The notes: generated by a model from the sequence alone, not told the origin. Counted from the first letter of the stretch, positions 1 to 8,983 are shown. The stretch is 64,000 nt of DNA from Flavobacterium rhamnosiphilum (GCF_004349195.1 NZ_SMLG01000006.1:62001-126000), one strand, 5' to 3'. Made by a program: numbers and translations.

Positions 1-372
1 TTTGACTTTAGCTTTTTTAGCTTTATCCTTTTTGGCTTTTTTTGCCTTTTTAGCTTTTGCTTTCGCTTTTTGCTTTGCTTTCTCTTTTGCGTCGGCTTTT
101 TTAGCCTTTTTCTTGTCTTTATCTTTCATTTTTACTTTTTTTTTGATTTCGTTTTTACTTTTTTTCTTATTTGAAACGTCACTATTATCCTCTAGACTAA
201 TAGTAGAAATCTCTATCGTTTCCATTATGATTTCTTCAATTACCGGTTCTATGATTTCAACGGGTTCCGCTACAGGTTTAACGACTTTTGTTCTTCGAGC
301 TCTAATTGGCTTATCAATTTCAGGTTTTGTTGGAGATACTGTATCAGTTTCCGTTTCTTTCTTTTGTATCAT
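1..372 (-). CDS. Lys/Ala-rich basic protein, 3' end outside window
   Basis: The reading frame starts at an ATG (complement of 370-372) and stays open to the left edge, giving 124 codons of an incomplete protein. The first 65 or so residues are acidic and mixed (TETDTVSPTKPEIDKP, then EPVEIIEPVIEEI). The rest is a very basic low-complexity tail made almost only of Lys, Ala and a few Asp/Glu (KKAKKADAKEKAKQKAKAK type). Such tails resemble histone-H1-like or nucleic-acid-binding proteins, but no catalytic domain is visible in the part present and the C-terminus is missing. I do not recognise the family. The plus-strand ORF over the same bases is a Phe/Leu-rich shadow. Confidence 0.6.
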   Translation of the reverse strand, partial: MIQKKETETDTVSPTKPEIDKPIRARRTKVVKPVAEPVEIIEPVIEEIIMETIEISTISLEDNSDVSNKKKSKNEIKKKVKMKDKDKKKAKKADAKEKAKQKAKAKAKKAKKAKKDKAKKAKVK

Positions 373-661
373 AATTTATAGTATTAGCTTTTATTCAATT
401 AAACGAATATTGTTCTGGTGTTATTAAATTGTTAAGTGATTGTAAGTAAATATAGTGATTTATTGCACTGGTCAATGTTAAGTTTTTCAGAACGATTCAG
501 ATAATTTATTCTGATTTGCAGCAAATTGTAACCAAGGAAGGAAGTGTTTTCTTTTTTAAAAGAAAGAGATTGTATAAATGATTAGGAAAGTAGAATGTAT
601 TATCCTAATGTGGCGTTAAATAAAAAGTCACAACTCTGAGTTTCAGAATTGGGACTTGATT
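373..661. other. Intergenic region with one terminator
   Basis: No gene is seen in these 289 bases. The right end holds the terminator of the YdeI-like gene. The rest is AT-rich sequence that should contain the promoter of the basic protein; no perfect TAnnTTTG box was found there. Confidence 0.5.
620..656 (-). terminator. Rho-independent terminator of the pepT-ydeI-like operon
   Basis: Read on the minus strand, AGTCCCAATTCTGA, a short loop and TCAGAGTTGTGACT form a 14-bp stem with two mismatches, followed by TTTTTATTT. It lies just after the stop of the 662-1246 gene. Confidence 0.75.
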
Positions 662-1246
662 TTATCGGTATTTATCGTTTAAACCAATGTTTTTAAGTAT
701 CATTGGTTTTATTTTTTCGATCCGGGAACGTTTGGTTTCTTCTCGTTTTGCAGTTTCAATATATTCTAAGAATTCATATTGTTTGTAAGGAGAGAATTTT
801 AGAAAAGCATCTGCTAAATTGGCATCAGCATCTAATTCCTTTTGAAGAAGTTCAGAAAGGATAGGTTCTTTTTTCTCGGGTTTACTGTTCTTTCCTTGTT
901 TTTCATTGGTAATCGCTTCCTGAATATAATCTAATACTGCCGCTTCATTGACTTCTTCTTTTGATGAAAAGCGCCATTGTCGCAACGATTTGGTAACGCC
1001 TTCTTGCGCGTTAACTAAAACTTTTTTTTCATCTTTCAGAAAAACACCGTTAAAAAAACAAATTGTAAAATAATTTTTGAATCCTCCAATTCCGAGCACG
1101 TTTTTACCATTCAGGACATAAACAATACCGCCCCATTTGGTAGTTTCCACGAGTTCAGTTTTGACAATAATTGATTTTAGAAATTCTAATTCTTCTGACC
1201 AACTGTTGTTTTTATCCCAAGAATGAGTCGTTTTTGAGGATTCCAA
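662..1246 (-). CDS. YdeI/OmpD-associated family protein with DUF1801-like fold
   Basis: A 194-aa protein with no signal peptide. The N-terminal two thirds (KWGGIVYVLNGKNVLGIGGFKNY, then FFNGVFLKD) matches the DUF1801/YdhG-like fold. The C-terminal part (LADAFLKFSPYKQYEFLEYIETAKREETKRSRIEK), with its Arg-rich helix, is the hallmark of YdeI/OmpD-associated proteins, sometimes annotated as bacteriocin-protection proteins. The biochemical role is unknown. It starts 4 bp after the stop of pepT on the same strand, so the two are almost certainly co-transcribed, and a good terminator follows it. Confidence 0.8.
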   Translation of the reverse strand: MESSKTTHSWDKNNSWSEELEFLKSIIVKTELVETTKWGGIVYVLNGKNVLGIGGFKNYFTICFFNGVFLKDEKKVLVNAQEGVTKSLRQWRFSSKEEVNEAAVLDYIQEAITNEKQGKNSKPEKKEPILSELLQKELDADANLADAFLKFSPYKQYEFLEYIETAKREETKRSRIEKIKPMILKNIGLNDKYR

Positions 1247-1250
1247 TAAA

Positions 1251-2504
1251 TTATTTTTTAGATGAATCTTCTGTTGCTGTCAATTCAGCAATTTTCACAA
1301 TTACTTCAACCGCTTTTTGCATACTTTCTACAGGAACGTATTCGTATTTTCCATGAAAATTATGTCCGCCAGCAAAAATATTGGGACAAGGCAATCCTTT
1401 ATACGATAATTGAGAACCATCAGTTCCGCCACGAATGGGTTTAATAAGTGGTTTAATACCTATTTCTCTCATCGCTTTTTCCGCAATATCCACAATATGT
1501 TTCACAGGTAAAACCTTTTCTTTCATATTGTAATATTGGTCTTTAATCTCAGTGATAACAATAGCTGAACCAAATTGTTTCGCGAATTTTTTATTGATTT
1601 TTCGAGTAATTTTTTCGATTAATTCTTTACGTTTCTCAAATTTTTTCTTGTTATGATCGCGAATGATTAATTCCAAAACGGTTTCTTCGATACTTCCGGT
1701 TAAATGATGTACGTGAAAAAAACCTTTGTATCCTTTTGTTGTCTCGGGTGTCTCATCAATTGGTAATTCATTGATAAAATCATTGGCAATCAACATAGAA
1801 TTGATCATTTTTCCTTTGGCATAACCAGGATGCACGCTTTTTCCTTTGAAAATAATTTTGGCACCAGCCGCATTAAAATTTTCATATTCCAATTCGCCTA
1901 TTTGACTACCATCCATTGTATAAGCCCAATCCGCTCCAAATTTAGCTACATCAAAATGATGCGCGCCACGACCAATTTCTTCATCGGGCGTAAAACCAAC
2001 TCTAATTTTTCCGTGTTTGATTTCGGGATTGTTGACAAGGAATTCCATTGCAGTCACAATTTCAGTAATTCCGGCTTTATCATCGGCTCCTAATAATGTT
2101 GTTCCGTCAGTAGTAATCAAAGTTTGCCCTTTGTAAAGTAATAGATCTTTAAAATAGCTCGGTGATAATACAATGTTTTGTTCGGTATTTAATACAATGT
2201 CTTTACCATCATAATTAGGGATAATTTGAGGTTTTACATTGGCACCAGTAAAATCGGGTGTAGTATCAAAATGTGAAATAAATCCAATTACAGGGACTTC
2301 ATGGGCCACATTACTTGGCAAAGTTGCCATGATATACGCTTTGTCATCTATTGTTACGTCTTGCATTCCAATGGCTTTTAGTTCTTCAACCAGTTTATTG
2401 GCTAAATCCCATTGTTTTTTTGTGCTGGGTGTAGTTTCAGAGTTGGGGTCAGATTCCGTATCTATAGTTACGTAGCTGATGAAACGGTCAATTATATGTT
2501 GCAT
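1251..2504 (-). CDS. pepT: Peptidase T (tripeptide aminopeptidase)
   Basis: A 417-aa cytosolic M20 family zinc aminopeptidase that removes the N-terminal residue of tripeptides. Metal-site motifs are in the expected order: HFDTTPD near residue 78, GADDKAG near 140, [12 protein letters not shown] near 174 with the catalytic Glu-Glu pair, and a C-terminal [13 protein letters not shown]. Length and layout fit PepT rather than the shorter dipeptidases. The ATG start is preceded by a TATATTTG box. It is the first gene of a two-gene operon with the YdeI-like gene downstream. Confidence 0.95.
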   Translation of the reverse strand: MQHIIDRFISYVTIDTESDPNSETTPSTKKQWDLANKLVEELKAIGMQDVTIDDKAYIMATLPSNVAHEVPVIGFISHFDTTPDFTGANVKPQIIPNYDGKDIVLNTEQNIVLSPSYFKDLLLYKGQTLITTDGTTLLGADDKAGITEIVTAMEFLVNNPEIKHGKIRVGFTPDEEIGRGAHHFDVAKFGADWAYTMDGSQIGELEYENFNAAGAKIIFKGKSVHPGYAKGKMINSMLIANDFINELPIDETPETTKGYKGFFHVHHLTGSIEETVLELIIRDHNKKKFEKRKELIEKITRKINKKFAKQFGSAIVITEIKDQYYNMKEKVLPVKHIVDIAEKAMREIGIKPLIKPIRGGTDGSQLSYKGLPCPNIFAGGHNFHGKYEYVPVESMQKAVEVIVKIAELTATEDSSKK

Positions 2505-2521
2505 TTTAATTTGTTTTTATG

Positions 2522-2529
2522 CAAATATA
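2522..2529 (-). promoter_or_regulatory. -7 promoter box of pepT
   Basis: TATATTTG on the minus strand, 17 bases before the pepT ATG, matches the Bacteroidetes TAnnTTTG box. A TTC triplet about 21 bases upstream is the only -33-like match. Confidence 0.6.
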
Positions 2530-2652
2530 AACATTTTTTCAGGAGCTTTTTTGAAGTAAATCAACAAGTAATTTCTCATTTTTTTTAACAGCTTAGATTC
2601 ATTGAAAATGAGAAATACATTCCTGTTTTTCAATGTACATAATCTTGCAGAT

Positions 2653-2679
2653 ATAAAAAAAACCACCCGAAGGTGGTTC
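2653..2679 (-). terminator. Terminator of the coiled-coil protein gene
   Basis: On the minus strand AACCACC-TTCG-GGTGGTT is a perfect stem with a stable UUCG loop followed by a run of T. It lies directly after the 2683-3258 gene. Confidence 0.9.
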
Positions 2680-2682
2680 AAA

Positions 2683-3258
2683 TTAATCTCTCATTTTAGT
2701 TAACTTGTCTTTTGTTTTATCGAGATCTCCTTCCAGCTTATTTATTTTTATTTGTTGTTTACTGATTCGGATATTTTCTTTCTCAATTTCAATAGAACTG
2801 AGCTTTCCTTTAGATTTCTTTTGTTCAAATTTTTCTTTGAGTTTAATTAAATTTCTTTCTTCATTTGAAATCTTTGTTTTTAGTGTACTAATTGATTTTT
2901 CACTGGAAAGAATTTTGTCTTGTCGTTTGTCAAAAGCTTTTTGTTTTTTTTCAAAATCCTTTTGCTCTTTTTCGATTTTATTAGCTACTCTTAGCGCTTT
3001 TTTCTCAGCTTTGAGTTTGTCTTTTAGTAGTTTAGCTTCCTCTTTTAAAGCTTTTTCATTTGCGTTATTTTGTATTGCTGTTGCGACAACCCCAGTTTCT
3101 GCAGCCTTAGACACAATAACAGTGTCTTTAATTGTTGTTACAGTAGTTTTTGTCGCTAATTTGGTGGTGTCTTTTTTTGTTTCATTCTTAATTGCTTGCG
3201 CAAAAAATAGTTGAAAACTGGAAAGCAAAACAGCTGTAAAGAGTAATTTTATTTTCAT
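2683..3258 (-). CDS. Secreted coiled-coil protein of unknown function
   Basis: A 191-aa protein with an N-terminal signal peptide (KIKLLFTAVLLSSFQLFFAQA, cleavage likely after the last Ala near residue 22). It then has a Thr/Val-rich stretch (about 25-65) and a long charged region from about 70 to the end, rich in Lys, Glu, Leu and Ala with heptad-like spacing, expected to form a coiled coil. It is probably periplasmic. No enzymatic motif is visible. It stands alone between pepT and pyrD and has its own terminator. The opposite-strand ORF over it is a shadow. Confidence 0.75.
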   Translation of the reverse strand: MKIKLLFTAVLLSSFQLFFAQAIKNETKKDTTKLATKTTVTTIKDTVIVSKAAETGVVATAIQNNANEKALKEEAKLLKDKLKAEKKALRVANKIEKEQKDFEKKQKAFDKRQDKILSSEKSISTLKTKISNEERNLIKLKEKFEQKKSKGKLSSIEIEKENIRISKQQIKINKLEGDLDKTKDKLTKMRD

Positions 3259-3512
3259 ATCTGTATATTTTTAAGTTGATAAAAAATTAAATAAATACTA
3301 ATTTAGTTAGTACTAATATAAGAAAAAACATTGAAAAAAAATATTTTATTTTGAATGAAGCAGTTTGAAAGTGTTTTTTTTTATTTGTAAATAGCGGGGA
3401 ACAAGTGTTTTGTTTAACTACTGTTTTTTGCTATTTCTTCTTTGGCTACAGCCAAATCAAATGTTGATGTATAATTTTTTTTCGAAATATTTAATTATCG
3501 ATGAGATAGTTC

Positions 3513-3520
3513 TATTTTTG
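3513..3520 (+). promoter_or_regulatory. -7 promoter box of pyrD
   Basis: TATTTTTG, 19 bases before the pyrD ATG, matches TAnnTTTG. A TTA triplet sits about 19 bases further upstream in the -33 position. Confidence 0.65.
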
Positions 3521-3539
3521 CACCAACAACACTACAACT

Positions 3540-4577
3540 ATGTATAAAGTATTCATTCGCCCATTTCTATTTTTGTTTGATCCGGAAAAAGTCCACTATT
3601 TTACTTTTTCATTGATTCGATTTTTGTCTAGAATTCCTGGATTTACCTCTCTTTTTAAATTGCTTTATGAAGTTAATGACCCAAGGTTGGAAACAGAAGT
3701 TTTTGGTTTGAAATTTAAAAACCCAGTTGGACTTGCGGCTGGTTTTGATAAAGATGCCAAGTTGTATAAAGAATTGTCCAGTTTTGGTTTTGGTTTTATC
3801 GAAATAGGAACGCTTACTCCAAAAGGACAGGAAGGAAATCCTAAAAAACGATTGTTTCGTCTGAAAGCAGATAGCGCCATTATCAATAGAATGGGATTCA
3901 ATAATGGCGGAGTTCAGGAGGCTGTTGAACGATTAAAGAAAAATACTGGGGTTCTCATAGGAGGAAATATTGGTAAAAATAAATTGACACCAAACGAAGA
4001 AGCCACTTCGGATTATGAAATCTGTTTTGATGCTTTGTATGATTATGTGGATTATTTTGTGGTGAATGTAAGTTCGCCAAACACACCAAATCTCCGAGCC
4101 TTACAAGACAAAGCGCCGTTGACACAATTACTGCAAACGCTTCAAAATAAGAATTTGGCTAAGCCAAAGCAAAAACCAATCCTCTTAAAAATCGCTCCAG
4201 ATTTGACAGATGAGCAATTATTGGATATTATTGATATTATCAAGGAAACTAAAATCGCGGGCGTTATTGCCACAAATACTACGATTTCCCGTGAAGGATT
4301 ACAATCGGAGAATAAAACTGAAATGGGCGGTTTGTCAGGAAAACCATTAACGCAACGTTCCACTGAAGTCATCCGATTTTTATCTCAAAAAAGTAAAAAA
4401 GCGTTTCCTATTATTGGAGTAGGGGGAATTCATTCTGCCGATGATGCGATTGAAAAATTGGAAGCCGGAGCGTGTTTGGTGCAATTGTACACGGGTTTTA
4501 TTTATGAAGGCCCGGGATTAGTGAAAGCCATAAATAAAAAGATTTTAGAAAGATTGCAACAACCCATATTTTACTAA
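3540..4577 (+). CDS. pyrD: Dihydroorotate dehydrogenase (quinone), class 2
   Basis: A 345-aa FMN enzyme that oxidises dihydroorotate to orotate in UMP synthesis and passes electrons to quinone. The N-terminal amphipathic segment ([23 protein letters not shown], residues 2-24) is the membrane-docking extension that marks class 2. Core motifs follow: [36 protein letters not shown], the catalytic loop [11 protein letters not shown] with the active Ser, and [11 protein letters not shown] for FMN phosphate. The last 33 bp overlap the 3' end of the convergent DUF3307 gene. Confidence 0.96.
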   Translation: MYKVFIRPFLFLFDPEKVHYFTFSLIRFLSRIPGFTSLFKLLYEVNDPRLETEVFGLKFKNPVGLAAGFDKDAKLYKELSSFGFGFIEIGTLTPKGQEGNPKKRLFRLKADSAIINRMGFNNGGVQEAVERLKKNTGVLIGGNIGKNKLTPNEEATSDYEICFDALYDYVDYFVVNVSSPNTPNLRALQDKAPLTQLLQTLQNKNLAKPKQKPILLKIAPDLTDEQLLDIIDIIKETKIAGVIATNTTISREGLQSENKTEMGGLSGKPLTQRSTEVIRFLSQKSKKAFPIIGVGGIHSADDAIEKLEAGACLVQLYTGFIYEGPGLVKAINKKILERLQQPIFY

Positions 4578-5255
4578 AAGCCCTGTCAATAATGCAATGC
4601 CAAAACTCAATAAGGTTCCGATAAGAACATATTCAGTAAGTTTTCGGTCTTTGGCTTCTTTTAAATCTCCAAATCGGAAAATAGATTTTGCAGCCAATAA
4701 AAAACCAATGGCTTCAAAATGGGCAGTAATGACAAAATAAAAAACGAACAGGCGTTCCAGTATTCCAATGTAATTTCCGGCATTGGATAAGGAATCGTCG
4801 CTTGTTTTGTTTTCAGGAGTCCAAATAGAAATAATATTCTTTATAAGTATAGATGTAGGCTTTGTCAGTAAAAGTATTCCAGTCGCAAAGATCCAAAATC
4901 GGTTGTCGAATGCTGTAAAATCAATACGTTCGTTATTGTAAAATAGTGTAATTGCTATGAGCACAATAAGATGTAACAGTTGGTCAATTACAAACCAGTT
5001 GCGTTTTGTTTTATTTTTTTGAAAATGTAATTTCAAAAAATCAATTCCTCCATGCGTTACCGCCAGTAAAATGGCAAACCAAACAAAATCAGTCCCGCCA
5101 ACTAAAGCCCAAGCCAAAATAAAATGAAGCAGTGTATGGATATAAAGATAAATACTTTTGTGTTTTCTGCTTTCTTTATCTAAAACCCAAGATGTAGGCT
5201 GGAATAAAAAATCACCAAGTAAATGTGCCAATAATAGTTTTACAAAAATAATCAT
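4545..5255 (-). CDS. DUF3307 family membrane protein, partner of SatD
   Basis: A 236-aa integral membrane protein. The N-terminus ([17 protein letters not shown] followed by W and KH) is the DUF3307 signature with conserved His/Asp residues. About five to six hydrophobic segments follow (around 36-75, 92-112, 125-143, 168-190 and 208-232). Its start overlaps the satD stop by 4 bp (ATGA), so the two are translationally coupled. The adjacent satD-DUF3307 pair recurs in Bacteroidetes, but I know of no experimental function. Its 3' end overlaps pyrD by 33 bp on the other strand. Confidence 0.85.
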   Translation of the reverse strand: MIIFVKLLLAHLLGDFLFQPTSWVLDKESRKHKSIYLYIHTLLHFILAWALVGGTDFVWFAILLAVTHGGIDFLKLHFQKNKTKRNWFVIDQLLHLIVLIAITLFYNNERIDFTAFDNRFWIFATGILLLTKPTSILIKNIISIWTPENKTSDDSLSNAGNYIGILERLFVFYFVITAHFEAIGFLLAAKSIFRFGDLKEAKDRKLTEYVLIGTLLSFGIALLTGLLVKYGLLQSF

Positions 5256-5863
5256 ACACTGAGGTTTTTAATTTTTTTTCTGAAATGATTATCTAATTCC
5301 AGCACCAAATCAAACTGCGCTCGTTTTCGTCTGCGACTTACTGCGGCTTGATTTATACCGAGTCTCACGCCCATTTCTTCTTGAGAAAGTGATTTGTTTT
5401 CTATGGATGCCAAAACAAATTCAGCCGATTGCACCAGCCAATTATCCATAAAGGTCAATCCTAAACGGAGCATTAAATTCATTTCTGTATCTAAATCGCT
5501 ATTGCCAGAATTAATGGCTAAGGTTGTTTTTTGTTTTTTTAAAGTTTCGAAAAGCTCTCCCGAACGAACGAACGCAGTTCCGTTGCTTTCAGAAATTGTG
5601 GCTGCTGTATAGGTTTTATCGCCAAAACCAATACTCATTCTCGCGTCGAGCTTTAATGTTTTTAGATAGGCCTTAATTTGGAAAGCTGTCAGTAGCGCTT
5701 CTTCTGGATTTATAATTTCCATCTGAAATTCGTCACCACGATAAATTTCCCATTCACTCGGGTTTTTACCTTTGGTATTCAATAGTTCTTTCAAACCGTC
5801 AATCCATATTTTAGAGGGTAGTTTTCTTGAATTAACGATGTCTCCAGTGATTATGCTTGTCAT
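5252..5863 (-). CDS. SatD family protein: cyclase-like domain plus HTH regulator
   Basis: A 203-aa protein from the ATG at 5863. A TTG two codons upstream is in frame, but it lies inside the promoter box and is rejected. Residues 1-120 (ITGDIVNSRKL, then YRGDEFQ, then MSIGFGD) look like the SatD fold, whose GDEF-like motif resembles nucleotidyl cyclase or sensor domains. Residues about 160-190 (LSQEEMGVRLGINQAAVSRR) form a helix-turn-helix. It probably senses a ligand and binds DNA, and the three phased palindromes just upstream are the obvious operator candidate. DUF3307 is encoded next with a 4-bp overlap. Confidence 0.85.
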   Translation of the reverse strand: MTSIITGDIVNSRKLPSKIWIDGLKELLNTKGKNPSEWEIYRGDEFQMEIINPEEALLTAFQIKAYLKTLKLDARMSIGFGDKTYTAATISESNGTAFVRSGELFETLKKQKTTLAINSGNSDLDTEMNLMLRLGLTFMDNWLVQSAEFVLASIENKSLSQEEMGVRLGINQAAVSRRRKRAQFDLVLELDNHFRKKIKNLSV

Positions 5864-5866
5864 ATC

Positions 5867-5874
5867 CAAATATA
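5867..5874 (-). promoter_or_regulatory. -7 promoter box of satD, 3 bases from the ATG
   Basis: TATATTTG on the minus strand ends only 3 bases before the satD ATG. The transcript should therefore begin at or next to the start codon. Confidence 0.55.
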
Positions 5875-5914
5875 ATTAAAAAAGTAAAGGTCTACTTTAA
5901 AAGTTTAAAATAAA

Positions 5915-5992
5915 TTATTACCAAATAACGTAATAATATTTAATATTACCAAATTATGTAATAATTAAAATTATTACCAAAATACGTAATAA
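5915..5992. promoter_or_regulatory. Three phased palindromic operators, 28-bp period
   Basis: Three copies of TTATTAC-N8-GTAATAA occupy 5915-5936, 5943-5964 and 5971-5992. The middle copy has one mismatch (ATATTAC) in the left arm. Starts are exactly 28 bp apart, and the 8-base centres are also alike (CAAATAAC, CAAATTAT, CAAAATAC). They lie between the divergent promoters of satD and HMG-CoA lyase, so a dimeric HTH protein, most simply SatD, may bind here. Confidence 0.8.
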
Positions 5993-6045
5993 TGTCAATT
6001 TTCAAAAATTTAAAACTGATAATTTAAAATTCATAATTGTTTTTC

Positions 6046-6053
6046 TATCTTTG
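6046..6053 (+). promoter_or_regulatory. -7 promoter box of HMG-CoA lyase
   Basis: TATCTTTG ends 7 bases before the ATG at 6061, which implies a very short or absent 5' leader. Confidence 0.6.
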
Positions 6054-6060
6054 GCTTTCT

Positions 6061-6924
6061 ATGGAGCCAATAAAAATTATAGAATGTCCACGTGATGCCA
6101 TGCAAGGCATAAAGCCATTTATTCCTACGGCAAGAAAAGTGACTTATATCCAGTCTTTATTGCGTGTAGGATTTGACACCATCGATTTTGGAAGCTTTGT
6201 TTCGCCTAAAGCCATTCCGCAAATGCAGGATACCGCTGAGGTTCTGGCACAACTTGATTTATCTCAAACCCGAAGTAAATTATTGGCGATTATTGCTAAT
6301 ACACAAGGGGCAACTTTAGCGTCATCGCATCCCGAAATACAGTATTTAGGTTTTCCTTTTTCGATTTCAGAAAATTTCCAAATGCGGAATACCCACAAGA
6401 CGATTGCCGAGTCATTAATTACGTTACAGGAAATTCTTGAAATTGCCGATAATACGAATAAAGAAGTAGTAGCGTATCTTTCTATGGGATTTGGTAATCC
6501 TTACGGCGATCCTTGGAGCGTTGAAATAGTAGGGGAATGGACTGAAAAATTAGCTTTAATGGGAGTCAAAATTTTATCACTTTCGGATACGGTAGGAAGT
6601 TCAACACCAGATGTGATTTCGTATTTGTTTTCGAATTTAATTCCAAAATATCCAAAAATTGAATTTGGCGCTCATCTTCATACTACGCCTGATAAATGGT
6701 TTGAGAAAATTGATGCGGCTTACAAAGCGGGTTGCCGCCGTTTTGATGGGGCTATTCAGGGTTTTGGCGGATGTCCAATGGCAACGGACGATTTAACGGG
6801 TAATATGCCTACAGAGAAACTATTATCCTATTTTACTTCTCAAAAAGAAAAAACTGACATGAGTCCTATAAGTTTTGAAAGTGCTTACAATGAGGCTTCG
6901 AAGCTATTTGGTGAATTTCATTAA
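6061..6924 (+). CDS. Hydroxymethylglutaryl-CoA lyase
   Basis: A 287-aa TIM-barrel enzyme of the HMG-CoA lyase/DRE-TIM family, splitting HMG-CoA into acetyl-CoA and acetoacetate in leucine breakdown. The start is taken at 6061 (EPIKIIECPRDAMQG follows the Met); the frame extends 8 codons upstream but through the promoter box. Visible motifs are the catalytic-Arg-containing ECPRDAMQG, FGSFVSP, SLSDTVGSSTPD, the metal-ligand HLHTTP and the Cys loop GFGGCPMATDDLTGN near the C-terminus. It is a single gene divergent from satD and may share its control region. The carboxylase operon at 60-63.5 kb could act in the same pathway. Confidence 0.9.
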   Translation: MEPIKIIECPRDAMQGIKPFIPTARKVTYIQSLLRVGFDTIDFGSFVSPKAIPQMQDTAEVLAQLDLSQTRSKLLAIIANTQGATLASSHPEIQYLGFPFSISENFQMRNTHKTIAESLITLQEILEIADNTNKEVVAYLSMGFGNPYGDPWSVEIVGEWTEKLALMGVKILSLSDTVGSSTPDVISYLFSNLIPKYPKIEFGAHLHTTPDKWFEKIDAAYKAGCRRFDGAIQGFGGCPMATDDLTGNMPTEKLLSYFTSQKEKTDMSPISFESAYNEASKLFGEFH

Positions 6925-7029
6925 AAAATAAAAATGGCAGTTGTGGTTGAACTCAATATTTTGAAAATAATAAGTCTATGATTGATACGTTTGTTATACA
7001 ATTCCCCAATTTACTTTTAACATACTAAT

Positions 7030-7584
7030 ATGATGAAACTACGGGCTGTCCATAGAATTTTAGGCGTACTAATTCTGATACTATTTTCGTCTTCATGTGC
7101 AAGTGATTTAGACTATAATCAAGTCTATGATATAAAATTAGAACCGGTTTTTATTGCAAATTTAGCCTATTTTGATATTCCTGCAGATGAATTTGTTACC
7201 GGAGGAATGGAACACACCGTTATTACGGATGCGCCAACTGTCGATGTATTCAATGATAAATTTTTTAGAGACAACTTAAAAAGAGTCGATTTATTTTTTG
7301 AAGTTAACAATACCATAAATAGGGGGTACAGAATAGATTTAGTATTTCTGGATAGAAATAATCAGCCTGTTCATTCCACAAATTTTACCGTGCTAGCGTA
7401 TACCGGTGTAGAAAATATAGTTACTAAAACTGAAGTATTTGAAAATGCAACGCTGGACTTATTAAAAAGAACGACAAAAATTACTTTCACGCTCACCATG
7501 TTTGCCGGTCCACCATTAAACGAAAATAGCACAGGAAGTTTAAAATTACGTTCAGGAGTAACCGCTTATTTTGTAGTAGAATGA
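7030..7584 (+). CDS. Flavobacterial lipoprotein of unknown function
   Basis: A 184-aa protein with a lipoprotein signal peptide: basic start, hydrophobic core ILGVLILILFSSS and lipobox Cys near residue 24 (SSSC followed by ASD, an Asp-containing +3 position). The mature part is beta-rich (FFEVNNTINRGYRIDLVFLD, then TKITFTLTMFAG), with no enzymatic motif. The Met at 7030 is followed at once by a second Met, so the start could be 7033. Its stop overlaps the start of the DUF5723 gene by 4 bp (ATGA), pointing to coupled expression of two envelope proteins. Confidence 0.75.
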   Translation: MMKLRAVHRILGVLILILFSSSCASDLDYNQVYDIKLEPVFIANLAYFDIPADEFVTGGMEHTVITDAPTVDVFNDKFFRDNLKRVDLFFEVNNTINRGYRIDLVFLDRNNQPVHSTNFTVLAYTGVENIVTKTEVFENATLDLLKRTTKITFTLTMFAGPPLNENSTGSLKLRSGVTAYFVVE

Positions 7585-8975
7585 AAAAAATAATTGTAGT
7601 CTTTGTTCTATTTTTATCGGTTAAAAGTATTTCTCAAAACAAGCAAATTTTATATAATTTCACTTCAGTGCCTCAGTCTTTGCTGACTAATCCGGGTTCT
7701 GATGTGAAGTACAATTGGTATTTTGGGATTCCTTTATTGTCTGGTATTTCTACAAATGTTGGTTCGAGTGGATTCTCCGCGTATGATTTATTTGCTGATA
7801 ATGGAGTAGATTTTAACGTGAAACTGCGAAATGTAGTATTCTCCACAACAAGAAAAGATAGAGTAGTCCTAAACGAACAAATAGAATTATTTAACGGAGG
7901 CTTTAAAATAGCGGGAGATCAAGGGGATTCCTATGTTTCTTTTGGTATGTACCAAGAATTTGATTTTATGAGCTATGTGCCTAAAGATATTGCAATTTTG
8001 GCTTTAGACGGAAATAGAGATTATTTGGGTAAAGTATTCAATTTAGGGGATTTGAGTGTAAAAGCAGAAATGCTCTCCGTTTTTCATCTTGGATTTCATA
8101 AAAAAATAAATGAAAAATTAATTCTAGGAGCGCGAGGAAAGATTTATTCCAGTATTTATAATGCTAATTCAACTAGTAATTCAGGATACATTTATACTAT
8201 TCCTTCCACACAAGGGGTTTATGAACAAATGATTTATTCGGATTTGCAACTCAATACATCGGGAATTGCTAAATACGATGATGAAGATTATGAGCCAAAT
8301 GCAGTAAAAGACATTACTAAAAGAGCCTTTCTAGGAGGTAATTTAGGTTTGGGATTTGACGCTGGTTTGACTTATTATCCAAAGAAAAATATTCAATTAA
8401 CTGCAAGTGTCATAGACCTTGGTTTTATAAAACATACCAAAGAAGTAGAAAGTTTGACTTTTAAAGGGGCTTACAAATACGAAGGTGTTATTCCCAAATT
8501 CAGTTCTGGAAATTCAGCAGAAAATGGATACCAAGAATTTAAGGATGCCATTCCTTTGGATACTTTGTATGCTGATTACACTACATGGCGACCTACGAAA
8601 TTCAACACTTCCATTCAGTTTTCATTTGAAGAGGAAGTATCCGAAGATTGCAACTGCCTTAATTATGATCCTGAAACTATTTATAAAAGCGCAGTAGGTG
8701 CCCAATTATTCGTAATGTCCACTCCGAGAACGCCTTTAGTTGCTTTTACGACCTATTACAGAAGAAAAATTTTCAATTCGTTGCAAATGAAAGCAACCTA
8801 TACGATAGATTCCTATTCTTATAAAAATATAGGGTTGGGATTATCCAGTATGTTTGGACCGGTTAATTTCTATGTTCTTGCCGATAATCTTTTGGAATAT
8901 AAGGATGTTACCAAAGCCAATAGTCTGTCTTTTCAGCTAGGGCTTAATGTTATTTTTAAGAATAGTAAAAAATAA
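7581..8975 (+). CDS. DUF5723 family outer-membrane beta-barrel-like protein
   Basis: A 464-aa protein with a signal peptide (KKIIVVFVLFLSVKSISQ), then NKQILYNFTSVPQSLLTNPG, the opening found in DUF5723 proteins, which resemble PorP/SprF-like outer-membrane barrels. Alternating aromatic/polar strands run through the protein (KFNTSIQFSFEEE, LVAFTTYYRRKIF, SLSFQLGLNVIFK), and the last strand ends close to the C-terminus. A CNC motif occurs near residue 357 (EDCNCLNYDPE). It is coupled with the upstream lipoprotein, which suggests a joint surface complex. The exact role is unknown. Confidence 0.8.
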   Translation: MKKIIVVFVLFLSVKSISQNKQILYNFTSVPQSLLTNPGSDVKYNWYFGIPLLSGISTNVGSSGFSAYDLFADNGVDFNVKLRNVVFSTTRKDRVVLNEQIELFNGGFKIAGDQGDSYVSFGMYQEFDFMSYVPKDIAILALDGNRDYLGKVFNLGDLSVKAEMLSVFHLGFHKKINEKLILGARGKIYSSIYNANSTSNSGYIYTIPSTQGVYEQMIYSDLQLNTSGIAKYDDEDYEPNAVKDITKRAFLGGNLGLGFDAGLTYYPKKNIQLTASVIDLGFIKHTKEVESLTFKGAYKYEGVIPKFSSGNSAENGYQEFKDAIPLDTLYADYTTWRPTKFNTSIQFSFEEEVSEDCNCLNYDPETIYKSAVGAQLFVMSTPRTPLVAFTTYYRRKIFNSLQMKATYTIDSYSYKNIGLGLSSMFGPVNFYVLADNLLEYKDVTKANSLSFQLGLNVIFKNSKK

Positions 8976-8983
8976 ATTATATT

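Noticed and set aside
2..427. Plus-strand Phe/Leu-rich frame of 141 codons
   Set aside because: It is the complement of a Lys/Ala-rich minus-strand gene; poly-Phe composition is a shadow effect.
3443..3459. TTTGGCT-AGCCAAA hairpin upstream of pyrD as an attenuator
   Set aside because: Short stem, far upstream of the promoter box, so outside the pyrD transcript.
5915..5992. Possible CRISPR array (three regularly spaced repeats)
   Set aside because: Only three units, 22-bp AT-rich palindromes with 6-bp gaps and similar centres; spacers are too short and no cas genes are near. Operator sites fit better.
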